Shown here: in pieces, positions 22,436-33,769 of the stretch
Numbering within the stretch: position 1 is the stretch's first letter
Layout: each line of letters opens with the position of its first letter
Assembly: GCF_026745355.1 (NCBI RefSeq)
Contig: NC_079203.1
Location: forward strand, 39,838,492-39,902,491
DNA from: Beta vulgaris subsp. vulgaris
Taxonomy: Eukaryota > Streptophyta > Magnoliopsida > Caryophyllales > Amaranthaceae
DNA: 64,000 nucleotides
Reading direction: 5' to 3'
The notes under the pieces: model-generated
Told to the model about the DNA's origin: nothing
Databases searched by the model: none
The model's input: the letters and a program-made list of their open reading frames with translations, nothing else
Translations under genes and position numbers: made by a program

Positions 22436-22610
22436 CTAGTTTGTAGGCTCGATCGCTCGAGCTATGCTCCGAGTACTTGTGATTTTCATTATTAATATTT
22501 AATTTATTTTAAAATGATATCACAAATATTATTTGTTTTAGTGATTAAGACTTTAGTATATAAACTTGAAGTCATGAGATCAAATCCTATACAATGCTTA
22601 TATAATAATA
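22436..22610 (-). mobile_element. Helitron fragment, same family as the 9.3 kb array
   Basis: CTAGTTTGTAGGCTCGATCGCTCGAGC terminus with hairpin potential, then the family blocks up to GAGATCAAATCCTATACAATG. The 5' part is lost. Confidence 0.65.
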
Positions 22611-22688
22611 ATAAATAATAAATAAATAAAAAATGGAATATTGGCTGAGTTCTTGCTAGTTATTTCTATGTTACTAATAACCTTTCGC

Positions 22689-23255
22689 AAGTTTATATAT
22701 ATATATATATATATATAAGCCAAGGGAGGAGGTGTGGTGTCCTCTTTTGAAGTAACTAAAATACCCTCTAATCATTCAAGTTTTTCTTTTTATAAAAAAT
22801 TGAAAAATGATAATCAATGAAACTTGCCATATGAGTCGGTCAAAAATGGAAAATGCAATACCATTAATAACTTGGCAAACAAGATTGACACAATTAATTC
22901 ACGAAATCAATTAGAATCTTCAACCAAAAAAAGTTAGCAACATATCGTGACAACATAATATTTCATATTTACAAATTAAAGTTCAAACAATATGGTTTAT
23001 TAACATCTATAATTGTTAAAGAACTATAATAAAGTCGTTGAAAAGAAAATTATTAAATCATCTACCAAATTTTAAAGTGATGGTATTGAACAGTTAAACA
23101 TCATTCACCTTTAATTTAAAAAGATAATAACATCAATAAAAGAACCTCAATAATTTACATCACTATCAAAATAATTTTAGATAAAAAAAAACATGTCCAT
23201 TTATATATAACTGCATAAGATTGTCGACGCACGCATCGCGTGCATATGCAACTAG
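22689..23255 (+). mobile_element. Non-autonomous Helitron, second family, uninterrupted copy
   Basis: The 3' end has a perfect hairpin (GCACGC-ATC-GCGTGC at 23229-23243), nine bases, then CTAG at 23252-23255 followed by host T. The 5' end is an (AT)n expansion leading into AAGCCAAGGGAGG. A sister copy, split by nested insertions, is at 27930-48281. Confidence 0.85.
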
Positions 23256-23324
23256 TATATATATGGCATGCTGCCACATGTACTCTCTCTCCTCCACACA
23301 ATCAAATGATCTGAGACATTAAAC

Positions 23325-23580
23325 TAGAGCTGATCATTTTGGCCCGACTCACTTTTTTGGGCGAGTTTTGGGCAGAATTCTTTGACTCGCGGTCGGACTC
23401 GCCCCGAATTTTTTTTGCTTTGGGCAAGCCAAAAATGTATTTTTAGTTTTTTTTTGTGCGGCCCGATTTTGGCCCGAAAAGCCTGCTCATTTTGGCCCGA
23501 AAATAGCGGGTTTTGGGCACAAAATTTTGTCCCGGCCCGGCCCGACCAATGGGCGATTTTTTTAAGCATGATCAGCTCTT
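23325..23580. mobile_element. hAT-type MITE 1
   Basis: Terminal inverted repeats TAGAGCTGATCAT / ATGATCAGCTCTT with an 8-bp duplication (CATTAAAC / TATTAAAC, one mismatch). The interior is made of imperfect TTTTGGCCCGA-like units in both orientations. Confidence 0.8.
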
Positions 23581-23692
23581 TATTAAACCATAAAAATGTG
23601 TGTTTCAAGACTCAAATACAGGAGCTCTTATTTGTTATGCTAACGCACTAACCAACTAAACACTACTTGGCTCTCTAACAACTACCCAACTT

Positions 23693-23992
23693 TAGAGGTA
23701 ATCATTTCCCGGACTAGTTCGAGTCGAGTCATCATTAAGAAAAAAAATTGTTCATTGGTCGGGTCGGGCCAAAATTCTGGACAATTTTTTGTGTCCAAAG
23801 CTCGCTATTCGGGCCAAAAATAGCGGACTTTTCAAGTCAAAATCGGGTAGGGTTGAAATTCAAACTAAAAAGTCATTATCGACTTATCCAAAACCAAAAA
23901 AATCGGGATAAATTCAAAATCGGACCAAAAAATTCTGCCCAAGCTCGGAAAAAATCGAGTCGAATCAGACCGGGTGTATTTGCTCAGCTCTA
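23693..23992. mobile_element. hAT-type MITE 2
   Basis: Ends TAGAGGTAATCA and TTGCTCAGCTCTA, with an exact 8-bp target duplication CCCAACTT (23685-23692 and 23993-24000). Interior of GGGTCGGGCCAAAA-like and TCGAGTCG-like units. Confidence 0.82.
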
Positions 23993-24049
23993 CCCAACTT
24001 CTACCATGCCAAACACTTACTTAATATTCTGACCGAGTAAAAACACTAA

Positions 24050-24932
24050 GGGCCCGTTTGGTTAGTATTATTTTGGGCTTGGAAACGGATTGAATAAGCC
24101 CATTCCATTCTTATATGTTTGGTTGGGTTGTCATCTTTTTCACTCCCTTACTTGCCCAAATCTGATTCTCTATTTTAAACCCTCCTTTCACTAGAGAAAA
24201 CAAATTAGCTACCTTCCTCAAATCCTTCACTCCCCTCTCTCTCCTCTCTTTGCCTCTCTTTCTCCTCTATTTTCTTCAAATTGCAGGAATTTTTCAAAGT
24301 TTCTGTTGAAATTCTTCAAAATTATTGCGAAACTTTCCAAATCTGCTGCGAAATTCTCATGCAAACTCAACACAAATACAACAAGATTTAAGTTGTGCTA
24401 TGATTGACCCAGCAGCTTTTTAATTTGCTGCGAAACTCTTCAATTTGCTGTGAAATCCTTCAAATTGTTCCTAAATTCTTCAATTTGTTGCGAAATTCTT
24501 CAAATTTGTTGCGTAACTTTTCAAATCTGCACTTTATAGCACCTTTTGGTTTGTTGATCTTGATTGAATTTCTTACAATTTTTCAGAATTTAAAACAACG
24601 TTTTAAGAATTTTACTGAAAATTTTCGTTGAAATTTTTTTTTTTTTTACAATTTCTCTGAATTTAATATAATGTTTGAGTTTTTTTTAATGAAATTATTT
24701 AAGATTACAATTTTTTCATATTCTTTTTTTTGATTTTATAATAAAAGTAAAGATAAAAAATGTGAATCCATTCATAAGGTGAACCAAACAATGAGTAAAG
24801 GAATTTCTATAAGAATGATTCCATTTTGGAGTTAAAACAAACAAATGTCAAAGGTAACATATTCCATTACCATTCCACCCCTAATATCCATTCCATTCCG
24901 TTTCTATTTTTTAGGTTGAACCAAACGATCCC
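24050..24932. mobile_element. PIF/Harbinger-type non-autonomous element
   Basis: Inverted ends GGGCCCGTTTGGTT and AACCAAACGATCCC, flanked by TAA on both sides (24047-24049, 24933-24935), the Harbinger three-base target. The interior carries about eight imperfect copies of a TTGCTGCGAAATTCTTCAAA unit (24300-24530). Confidence 0.8.
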
Positions 24933-24960
24933 TAAAGTTATCACCCAACAACCCCTTAGG

Positions 24961-25608
24961 TAGAGATGGCCAACAGTGCGGGCCAATCCAACCCATCCAA
25001 CCCAGCCCACCTCGTGGGCCGTGTGGGTTGGGCTCGCAAAAAGCCCGGTCCAGCCCACCTCGAACCGTGAAATTGGTGGGTGGGTCGTGGGCCAGATTTC
25101 TTGAGCCCAGCCCACTAAAGCCCGCTACTAAAATCGCCCAGCCCGGACCACGAAACCGGTCTAGCCCAACCCACGAACCGGACCAGTCCAGTCCAACTTA
25201 TTATTGAACCAAATTGTGTATATTTTAATCAAATTGTATATATTATAATTCAATCAAATTTTAAAATAATGAAATTATTCATCTATTTTAATAATTGTAT
25301 ATATTTTTGTTCATTTTAAAGATTTTATATAACAATAATGAATAATTTTAATAATTAAATAATTTTGAAAACATAATCTCATGTCGGCCCGCCAGCCCGG
25401 TCCAACCAACTAGATGCACGAACCGCCAGAACCGCTTCTCGAACAGTGGAAACCGCTAACAGACCGGTGTTGGCCAAGATTTTTAAGCCCACGAACCAGC
25501 CCACCCAACCCATGAATTTCACGGTCCGGTCGTGGGCCATGAAATCTCAGCCCAGCCCGCTACGGATCACGGTGCGGCCCACCCAGCCCGCACCAGTGGC
25601 CATCACTA
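24961..25608. mobile_element. hAT-type MITE 3
   Basis: Ends TAGAGATGGCCAACAGTGCGGG and CCCGCACCAGTGGCCATCACTA, with an exact 8-bp duplication CCCTTAGG (24953-24960 and 25609-25616). GC-rich arms of AGCCCA/GGGCT units flank an AT-rich centre, giving strong fold-back potential. Confidence 0.85.
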
Positions 25609-25714
25609 CCCTTAGGTAACATGAGTAGGAAAAGACTAACTCATATAAGTATATAACTCAACATGAAGACTATATCCTATCCTTTGTGAACCGAGACATA
25701 GTTCAATGAGTTTG

Positions 25715-25880
25715 TCTTATAAGAGACCGCCTATTTTTAAATTAAAATTAGACAATGGTAAGTCCAATATTAAAAAGAGAATTAGCCGAATAGTGACTAG
25801 GTTAATTTATTTTGGTGACTAGTTCAATCCATTTAGTTACTAGGTCTACTTTTATATTGAAATTAGACCATCTCTTTTAC
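25715..25880. mobile_element. MITE (TAAGAGA-type), uninterrupted copy
   Basis: Inverted ends TAAGAGACCGCCTAT and ATTAGACCATCTCTTTTA. Collinear with the copy at 10275-11190, which two Helitrons split. Confidence 0.7.
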
Positions 25881-26627
25881 TTCCTCCGTCCCATAATATA
25901 GTGCTTGCATTCCTTTTTGGGTGTCCCAAAATGTTGTGCCTATTTTTCTTTTTATCAATTTGTTTGGACTAAATTATCCTTCATTCCTACATAAAACTTT
26001 CCAAAATACCCCTATCTTTCTTTTAAAATATGGGGCCCTATTTATTATTTTACACCATTCTAAGAAATATTTATTGCTCTTTCATTTTATTTTAAAGGAA
26101 AAAGAAGAAAAAAACTAGTTCCAAGACAAAAGTACCCAATAAAAAGATTTACTTAAATATACTCCCTCTGTGCTCTGTCCCATAATATAGTGCTTGCATT
26201 CCTCTTTGGGTGTCCCAAAATTTTAGTGCCTATTTCTTTTTTATCAATTTGTTTGGATTGAAGTATCCTTCATTTCTACATAAAACTTTCCAAAATACCC
26301 CTACTTTCTTTTAAAATATGTGCCCCTATTATATTGTTTTACACCATTCCAAGGTATATTTATTGCTCTTTCATTTTATTTAAAGGAAAAAGAAGAAAAA
26401 AACTAGTTCCAAGACAAAAATGCACAATAAACATTTACTTAAATATATATTTTTGTGAAATCCTAAAACTCTTTCCATTTTCCTTAATTCTTGTGAAAAA
26501 TGAGAAATGAGCACTATATTATGTGACGGAGGGAGTATGTTTTTGTGAAATCCTAAAACTCCTTCCATTTTCCTTAATTCTTGCGAAAAATGAGAAGTGA
26601 GCACTATATTATAGGACGGACAGAGTA
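25878..26627. mobile_element. Stowaway-type MITE (outer copy)
   Basis: Ends TACTTCCTCCGTCCCATAA and AGGACGGACAGAGTA with TA target. It is interrupted at 26160-26537 by a copy of itself, with the same internal order on both sides. Confidence 0.85.
26160..26537. mobile_element. Stowaway-type MITE (inner copy)
   Basis: Ends TACTCCCTCTGTGC and GTGACGGAGGGAGTA, flanked by TA and closely alike to its host MITE. It contains an 11-base insert in its left terminal repeat relative to the outer copy. Confidence 0.85.
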
Positions 26628-27265
26628 ATAATTTTTGTAGCCGAAAAACACTACTCTATCACGCCAAGGGAGAATTTTTCAAAAGGCCTATCATCAAAGT
26701 CTGGACATCCAAAAACTCCCATAAAAATAAGCCCATGGTTGAGAGATAATAATCTTATCAAAAGGCATTGGGCCTTGCAAAATCAAAGTACAAAACCTAT
26801 TAATATTTAACAACATAAATGGTTGTGTAGTAATTGCTATAAATGAAACAACGGGGAAAGTAGGATATTTAATAATTTAATTATGCATACGATGTGTGCG
26901 AAAATATGTAAAAAGTTATTTTTTTTAGGGATGTAGAAAATTAAATTAATTGTTAATTATATATAAGAAATTAGAGATTTTTGAATTGTTGACAGTTTTC
27001 TTTTTGTATTGTTTTTCTATTATCTTTTTTTACTTTTTTAATTAATAGATAGTTCCCTTATCTATTTTTACTTTTTTTATTTTTTAATTAATGTAAGTAG
27101 TTACTTCCTTTTTTTCTTTTTCTTTTTCTATTTTTTGGTGTCCTACCCCTCTTGACATATAGAATAGAGATATAAATTTCTTCTATTAAAAATGTTATAC
27201 TATTGGGCTTTTAAGTTATTTTGGTTTTGATTAATTACATTGATTCCAATCCTAAAAATACATTA
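26628..27265. other. Intergenic sequence
   Basis: AT-rich, with pyrimidine runs near 27000-27140. No gene or clear element. Confidence 0.45.
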
Positions 27266-27518
27266 TACTCCATCCGTCTCAAAATATAATTCATGTTTCT
27301 ATTTTGGGACTTCGAAAATTTTGGCCATATACTCTCACTAATATATATAAAAAAACATACTCATGAAAGATCTTATTAGATTTGTCTCGATGTGTACATT
27401 CACAATATCAGCTTTTTATATTATTTACTAATACGAAATAGAAGATAACGTAGATCAAAGGTACGTCTTGAAGACTATGCAAATAGAAACAAAAACTATA
27501 TTTTAGAACGAGGGAGTA
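27266..27518. mobile_element. Stowaway-type MITE
   Basis: TACTCCATCCGTCTCAAAAT at the left, ATTTTAGAACGAGGGAGTA at the right, TA-flanked, about 250 bp, inverted ends. Confidence 0.85.
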
Positions 27519-27929
27519 TTTTATTTGGCCAATCAAAGAAATAGTCATCCAACCTGTGTGGGTGTAAAAGGAAAGAAAAGCGGTTCCACAACAATTCTAA
27601 CATTAGGATTTGCAAAAAAACCTAAAAAGGAGAAAGATGGATAAAAAAGATGGTTCTCAGGCCGTTTCAATCAATATGGAGGCCCTTTGTTAAAAATAAA
27701 AATTAGGCTCTTTTCTTTTTTAAAAAAATACGACAATAATTTTTCTACAAACATATTAGACATAAATACATAATACTCCAAAATGTTAAAAAAAAATCAC
27801 CTCCTTTCCACTCCCTCTTATTTTCCCCTTCATGTGTTCTCTCTCTGCAAAAACAGTAACCTTATTAACAAGCGATTTTTAAGCCAAAAATTAGAATGAA
27901 AAGGATATTAAAAATGAAACACAGTAATA
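27519..27929. other. Intergenic sequence
   Basis: AT-rich flank of the nested cluster. Nothing recognised. Confidence 0.45.
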
Positions 27930-28345
27930 TCTCTATTATATAAGCCAAGGGAGGAGGTGTGGTGTCCCCATTTGAAATGACTAGAATACCCTCTAATAAA
28001 TTAAAATAACATTTTTTTTTTCTAATAAATTTAAAAACAAGAATCAATGCAACTTGCCATATGAAATAAGTCAAAAATGGAATATGCAATCACCATTAAT
28101 AACTTGACTTGATTGACATAATCAATTTACGAAATTAATTAGAATCTTCCATTAAAAAAAGTCAGTGATATATCTTGACAACATAATACTTCGTATTTAC
28201 AAAGTTCAAACAATATGGTTTTTTTTTTTTTTGATAATTTGGCACCTGGTATGATATTTATTAATAGGCCATAATGAAGACCCAAAAGAGTACAAGTCCA
28301 GGCCAGATTTAGCCATAAGAGTCAAACAGGGATGGAACTAGTCCA

Positions 28346-30827
28346 TTACAATTGTGAGAGCAGAATACTACTTATACGTAAGAAAACATTCACATCCATT
28401 GGAAGAAGTTGAAGCCATGCTAAGAATTCTGCATCCCTTACTAAACCTTGCTTAGCCAAAGAGTCCGCCACGACATTGGAGCTTCGCCCTTTATGGATAA
28501 TGGAGATATTTAGCCATTGCCTTCTTGCATTTCGTATGAAGTTGAGTTGGAAATTCAAATTCCAAGGCCCTCCCAATTCAGCATTGCACCATTCGACCGC
28601 ATTGAAAGAATCAGACTCTATTATCAGGGTGGAGTTTCGAAGATGATCATAGGACATGGAAATTTGAGTAGCCCTGAAAATCGCTAAGACCTCTGCAGAG
28701 TTGATTTCTATTGGTGGGATAGGGCTGGAGAACAAGCATAAAAAATGACCATGGTTGTTGCGTAGAACCCCGCCTATGGCTGACATTGCTTGAGTTGAGC
28801 TCACCGAAGCGTCTACATTCCATTTATAGCTATTGGAAGGAGGCGGAGCCCAATTCTTTTCACATGGTGCTGCCGTAATGATTGTCGAGGCATGAGGTTC
28901 TGCCCATGAGAGAGAATGAGGGTTCCTTATTATCTCATCACAAGAGTAGGGGAATGGCGTCCCCCATCCTTTGATCCACCAACTGAGTCTAGTTAGAATA
29001 AGATCCTGCACTTGGGTAAGGGAGCATGAGATGTTGTGAAAAATGCGGGAGTTCCGTTCTTTCCAGATAGACCAAATAATGATTGAGAACATTGCTCTCC
29101 AAACCTTTTTGAAGAAAGGAGAAGGCCCAAAAGAGCCCCATTGATCAAAAGCCTCCCCAATAGTGGATGGGAACACCCACTGCAGATTCCATAATTCAAG
29201 CCACCACCACCATATTTTTTTTGTGAAGGTACAATGCAGAAGTAGGTGATCTACATTTTCTCGCGACTCTTGACATAGGATACATGAGGTCTCATCTGGG
29301 GAAATAATTCCCATACTCGCTAGCTTTACCTTGGTATTGATTTTACCAAGAATAGCTAGCCATGTAAAGATCTCTACCCGGGGAGGAATGAGTCCCTTCC
29401 ATAGTTTTCCCCAATCAGCTATGTGAGGGAGGGGCGCGGATGAAGTTTTTGCGAGTTCCCAACTAAGGGATTTGACTGTGAAAATTCCAGCTTTTGAGGG
29501 AGTCCATACATATGAATCTTCATCCATGGTAGAGAGAGTTACCGAGTCAAGGAGAGGCTGAAGATCATTCCATTCGTCCAGATCTCTAGGCCTTAATGGT
29601 CGGCCCCAGGACAGATGCCATTCCCATCTCGATTCGATCCATAAACCACAATCTTGTACCGTGGCATATGGGTTGGATGATAATAAGAAGAGGCGAGGGA
29701 AAACAATCTTTAGGGGGGAGTTACCAAGCCAGATATCGAACCAAAACAAAGTCTTGAAACCGTTCCCTACTCGTCTGATAATATTGGAGGCTAGCATTGT
29801 GCGAGTAGCAGGATTTTTGACAATGGTCGCACAAATTTTCTTCCAAGGCCCCCCATTCAAAGGGACATTAAGGTTATAGTGAGAGAAATGAGGGTAATAT
29901 TTGTATTTTTCACTGATTACCTTACTCCAGAGAGCTTCGGGTTCATGAAGTAGTCGCCAAATCCACTTAAATAGCAAAGAGAGGTTGCGGTGGTGTAAAT
30001 TACCACAACCAAGTCCCCCCATCTTCTTTGGGAGTTCTAATAGATTCCATGCCGCGAGAGCCATATATGAGGATTTTTCACCCCCACACCATAAAAACTG
30101 TCGTTGCAACTTGTTTATTTTGTCAATTACCCCCTTAGGAACGGGAAAAAGCGACATGAAATACACAGGTAGGCTTGAGATTGAGGCTTTGATGAGAGTC
30201 AATCTCCCCGCTAAAGATAATAAACTACCTTTCCAGGTTGCCAATTTTTTTTCAATTCGTGAGATTATAGGAGACCAAAGAGAGATGTTTGAGGAATTAC
30301 CACCCATAGGGAGACCTAGATAAGAAAAAGGTAATCCACCCACCTTGCACATAAGATAATCGGCCGCCGTTTGTAACCATGAGCTGTCAATGTTGATACC
30401 ATGAAGGGAACTTTTATGGAAGTTTACTTTCAAACCCGAGGCCAATTCAAAAAGAATGAGAGTATTTTTAATGTTCCCAAGAAACTCCATATTTGGAGGA
30501 CAAAATAGCACTGTGTCATCCGCATACTGTAGGTGCGTCAAGATTGTCCCTCCTTTTGATACTTCTAGGCCCTCCCACAAGCCTAGATGCGTGGCTTTTT
30601 GAAAGACCAAACTTAGCGCCTCCACGACTAAGTTGAAAAGAAAAGGGGATAGTGGGTCTCCTTGTCGTAAGCCCCTGTGAAGCTTAAAAGGAATGGTGGG
30701 TGATCCGTTTATTAAGATTGATGCAGCAGCACTTTTAACACAAGATAGTATCCATGATCTCCACTGAATCGGAAAGTTCATTTGCTCCAATGTCCATTCT
30801 AGAAAGCTCCATGCCACACTATCAAAC
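28346..30827 (-). pseudogene. LINE ORF2, reverse transcriptase C-terminal part, zinc finger and RNase H
   Basis: About 827 codons, uninterrupted. Motifs in order: DSVAWSFLEW and HRGLRQGDPLSPFLF (RT), YADDTVLF (catalytic YADD), SYLGLPMGG and SLAGRLTLIKA. These are followed by the zf-RVT module (WGKLWKGLIPPRVEIFTWLA, CILCQESRENVDHLLLHC) and a C-terminal RNase H (WNVDASVSS, AEVLAIFRA, IIESDS, RSSNVVADSLAKQG). The open frame of this half contrasts with the frameshifted upstream half. It cannot make a full product because the RT start is 15.6 kb away across an insertion. Confidence 0.92.
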
Positions 30828-31730
30828 TGTAACACCCCAAAACTTTGATTCTAAAACTTTATAAAATATTCTCTTTCCATTAAAATATCTGACCAAACCT
30901 TTAGGGTGTTACCGCCGCATCTATTGTTCAAAATAAATGCAAGGCTAATTATTAGAAATAAAAATTTAACTTACAAACCAAAGTATCAAAATAAACCAAA
31001 CTAAGTTGTCTAATTTAAACCAAACCAAAACTAAACAATCTCAAATGACAGTACTGTAATGTTTATTAAACTAGGTGAACTTAAAAACTATAGGTTCACT
31101 CATTCCTGCAACGTAATCCCTTTCACCAACCTGCACAATATAAATAGGAAGAGAACAAAGGAAAACAAAAATACAAAAATTAGCGAAAGCTAAGTAATTA
31201 CAACTCCATCCCGTAAAATAATAATAGTTATATTTTTAAAATAGTTTTTATAACATACATACAAATATAATACAATGCAGACAAGTATAACATAAAACAG
31301 ACATGTATAATGTAATACAAACAAGTATATAACACACTTAGTCAATTTATATACTCCAAGTTTATATGATTCACACAACATCAAATTTAATTATTAGAGG
31401 GGAATCGAACGTCAGTAGGCCGGGACTAATCCCAGTAACCACCTACTTCAACATGGGTCGTCACCCAATAATTTAAGAGCAATGGCTAATATCGTTTTGC
31501 AGAACGTCCCTAGTGTGCACATCCCTCACTAATCTAATGGGTATCCGCAATGCGCACCAATAGTATTAGGAGGAAGACAATAAAGAGTTGTAACAGAATA
31601 AAATCAAATAATGTTCATCACCTATGGAGGATCCAAGTCCACAGGCTATGTCCCTCAATAATATTTCCACTTTACGTGATTAATATATTTTTAATAGTTA
31701 TGACACATCAAGCACCACGTTAACATTAAC

Positions 31731-31903
31731 TGTCAAAGGACCAACTCAACCAAAAGCTTAAGCTGATGGTTGAGGCCCCAAGAATAGATTTATACTCTAT
31801 CACTCCCCCTCACGCAAGAGCCCTTTGGGCTTGAAGTGTGGATGCAACACAGGACTCCCATACCTGGCGCTAAATATTCCACTGAGAAAGGAGGGGTGGA
31901 TGA
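31731..31903 (-). mobile_element. TRIM fragment, cut by the Copia insertion
   Basis: Collinear with 4030-4202 of the complete TRIM: one whole LTR-like repeat (31731-31802) and the core up to GGTGGATGA, where the Copia LTR begins. The remaining TRIM half is absent on the far side. Confidence 0.85.
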
Positions 31904-33266
31904 TGTTATTTCCCTAGGAACACTACAAGATGGGGGGTGAATTGTAGGTGTAGAAATAAACGTAACTTTTTGCGGAAATTAAAACTTAAACGAATAAACA
32001 AGCTAAAGGAACACAAGGGATTTTTACGAGGAAAAACTTCTTGGGCCCAACAAGAAGAAACAACCTCGACCACTAGGGATTTTAAACTCAACACTTTCAT
32101 TAATTAGGCCAAACAACTCTGTTACAACCTAATTCTAACTCGAGCCACACCTTGAGTTCCTAAACTCAAGTTCCTGAGCCACTGTTCCCTTAACAGTAGT
32201 TCCTCTCAACTTCACTCGAAGTTTTCTCACACATACACGCTTTACTCAAAGTCTTTCTCTTACAGAACTTCACTCAAAGTTCCCTTACCCCAAAAACCAA
32301 AATACAATTGATCAAAATAAGCTTAGTGGAATTAGAGTAAGAAGGCAAAGAGCAAATGGCTATTATGAGAGAATGAAGGCACTGACACTTAATAAGTTAA
32401 ACTCACTTAATTACTTAGTCAGACACGATTTGGAACTTATCTAGACTTCTATATTTATAGTGTTAATCATGAAGAACATGGGATTAATGTTAGAGTACAT
32501 GTTTAGTCCATTAACCCATGATGTTCCCTTCCCCTAAGGAACACGTTTTACATCATGCCCATGATCCCATGAACTATAAATGAACGTGGATAAAATGCAG
32601 CCATTACTCCTAAGTAATAGGAGTTCCTTGAGCTTTATCCGAAAATCAGTTTTTATAAACTCTTTTTATCTTTAAATCTGAATTTCTAATCTTTAAGAAA
32701 ATAATATCTTTGAAATAAAATCTTTCTAACAACCGGATATTTATTTTCTTATTTTCCGAAAAATAAAATCTTTTTCCAAAACAGATTTTCTTTTTAAAAC
32801 TGATTTTATCATTTGAAATTAGATATAACTAATTTCCTATATTTTAGGCATGACTTACTCCATTATCATTTTAACCGTTACAATAACTACACGCCTAAGT
32901 CTAGTTCCTTTTATTAACTTAGTTCCTTTAACATATTTGCTAAGTGCCACTTAGTTTGTTCCTTACAAACGCTCATTCTCAAATAGTCTGCCACAGTTCC
33001 TTACCATTCTTTCTTTGTTCCTTTACATTTGAACTAGAAAATATAACGCCTAGCTTCTATTATTCTTGATCCAATGCTTGCTCCAGTATCAACATAGAAA
33101 CTTCTTTACTTAGCCTTTGAAATCCTCTCTTGACTTCTTCATTGACTTCGTATTCTCCCAGTTCCTTGCATTGATACCTTAAACACCATACACTTAAATA
33201 ATTCATTAGTTCACTACTTAGTTTGTTCCTTTGTTTCTTTGTCATTATCAAAACTAGGGTTCAACA
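31904..33266 (-). repeat. 3' LTR of the SIRE-like Copia element
   Basis: 1363 bp, TGTTATTTCC at the left and AGGGTTCAACA at the right. It contains about 18 GTTCC/GGAAC pentamers by hand count, against roughly 2-3 expected. Confidence 0.9.
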
Positions 33267-33267
33267 A

Positions 33268-33280
33268 TTTCCCCCTTTTT
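33268..33280 (-). promoter_or_regulatory. Polypurine tract of the Copia element
   Basis: Minus strand AAAAAGGGGGAAA, one base from the LTR start TGTTGAACCC. It primes plus-strand DNA synthesis. The same tract lies beside the central LTR at 42667-42679. Confidence 0.85.
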
Positions 33281-33769
33281 GATGATGACAACAAAGGTAC
33301 AAACTAAGGAAAATAACAAAATATATAAGTGAATGAAAATAAAAACATAAAGAAGAAAATGAAAAATAAAACACAATTATGTAAGTAACTGAATTTTGAT
33401 TTTTCATTTACCTTAACCTATTTTTGATTTTTCATTTACCTTATCCAATTTATTAAATTTTTTTCAATTTTTTTCAAGTTTATGTACAGTTTGTTCCTTA
33501 AATCCTTTTCCCCCTTTGTCATCCTCAAAAAGAATAGACTCTGCATGAATTGATGAATTGATTTAACACCTTAAGACCAATATGCAAGCACCATTAGTGG
33601 TTAAGTTAGAAAATCAAAGAGTAAACTTGCTCAAACATCAATCACATAATACTAGCCATTCCAAGGAAGAAATTATGCAAAACATTTAGAAACATAGACA
33701 ATATAGCAAAAGTCATTGATTATATAGCACTTGTTCCATAACAAAACAAAGAAAGAAAAGAAAAAGGAA

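Noticed and set aside
26380..26604. Minus-strand frame with repeated SHFSQELRKME peptide
   Set aside because: It arises from the two nested Stowaway ends read in the same frame; not a gene.
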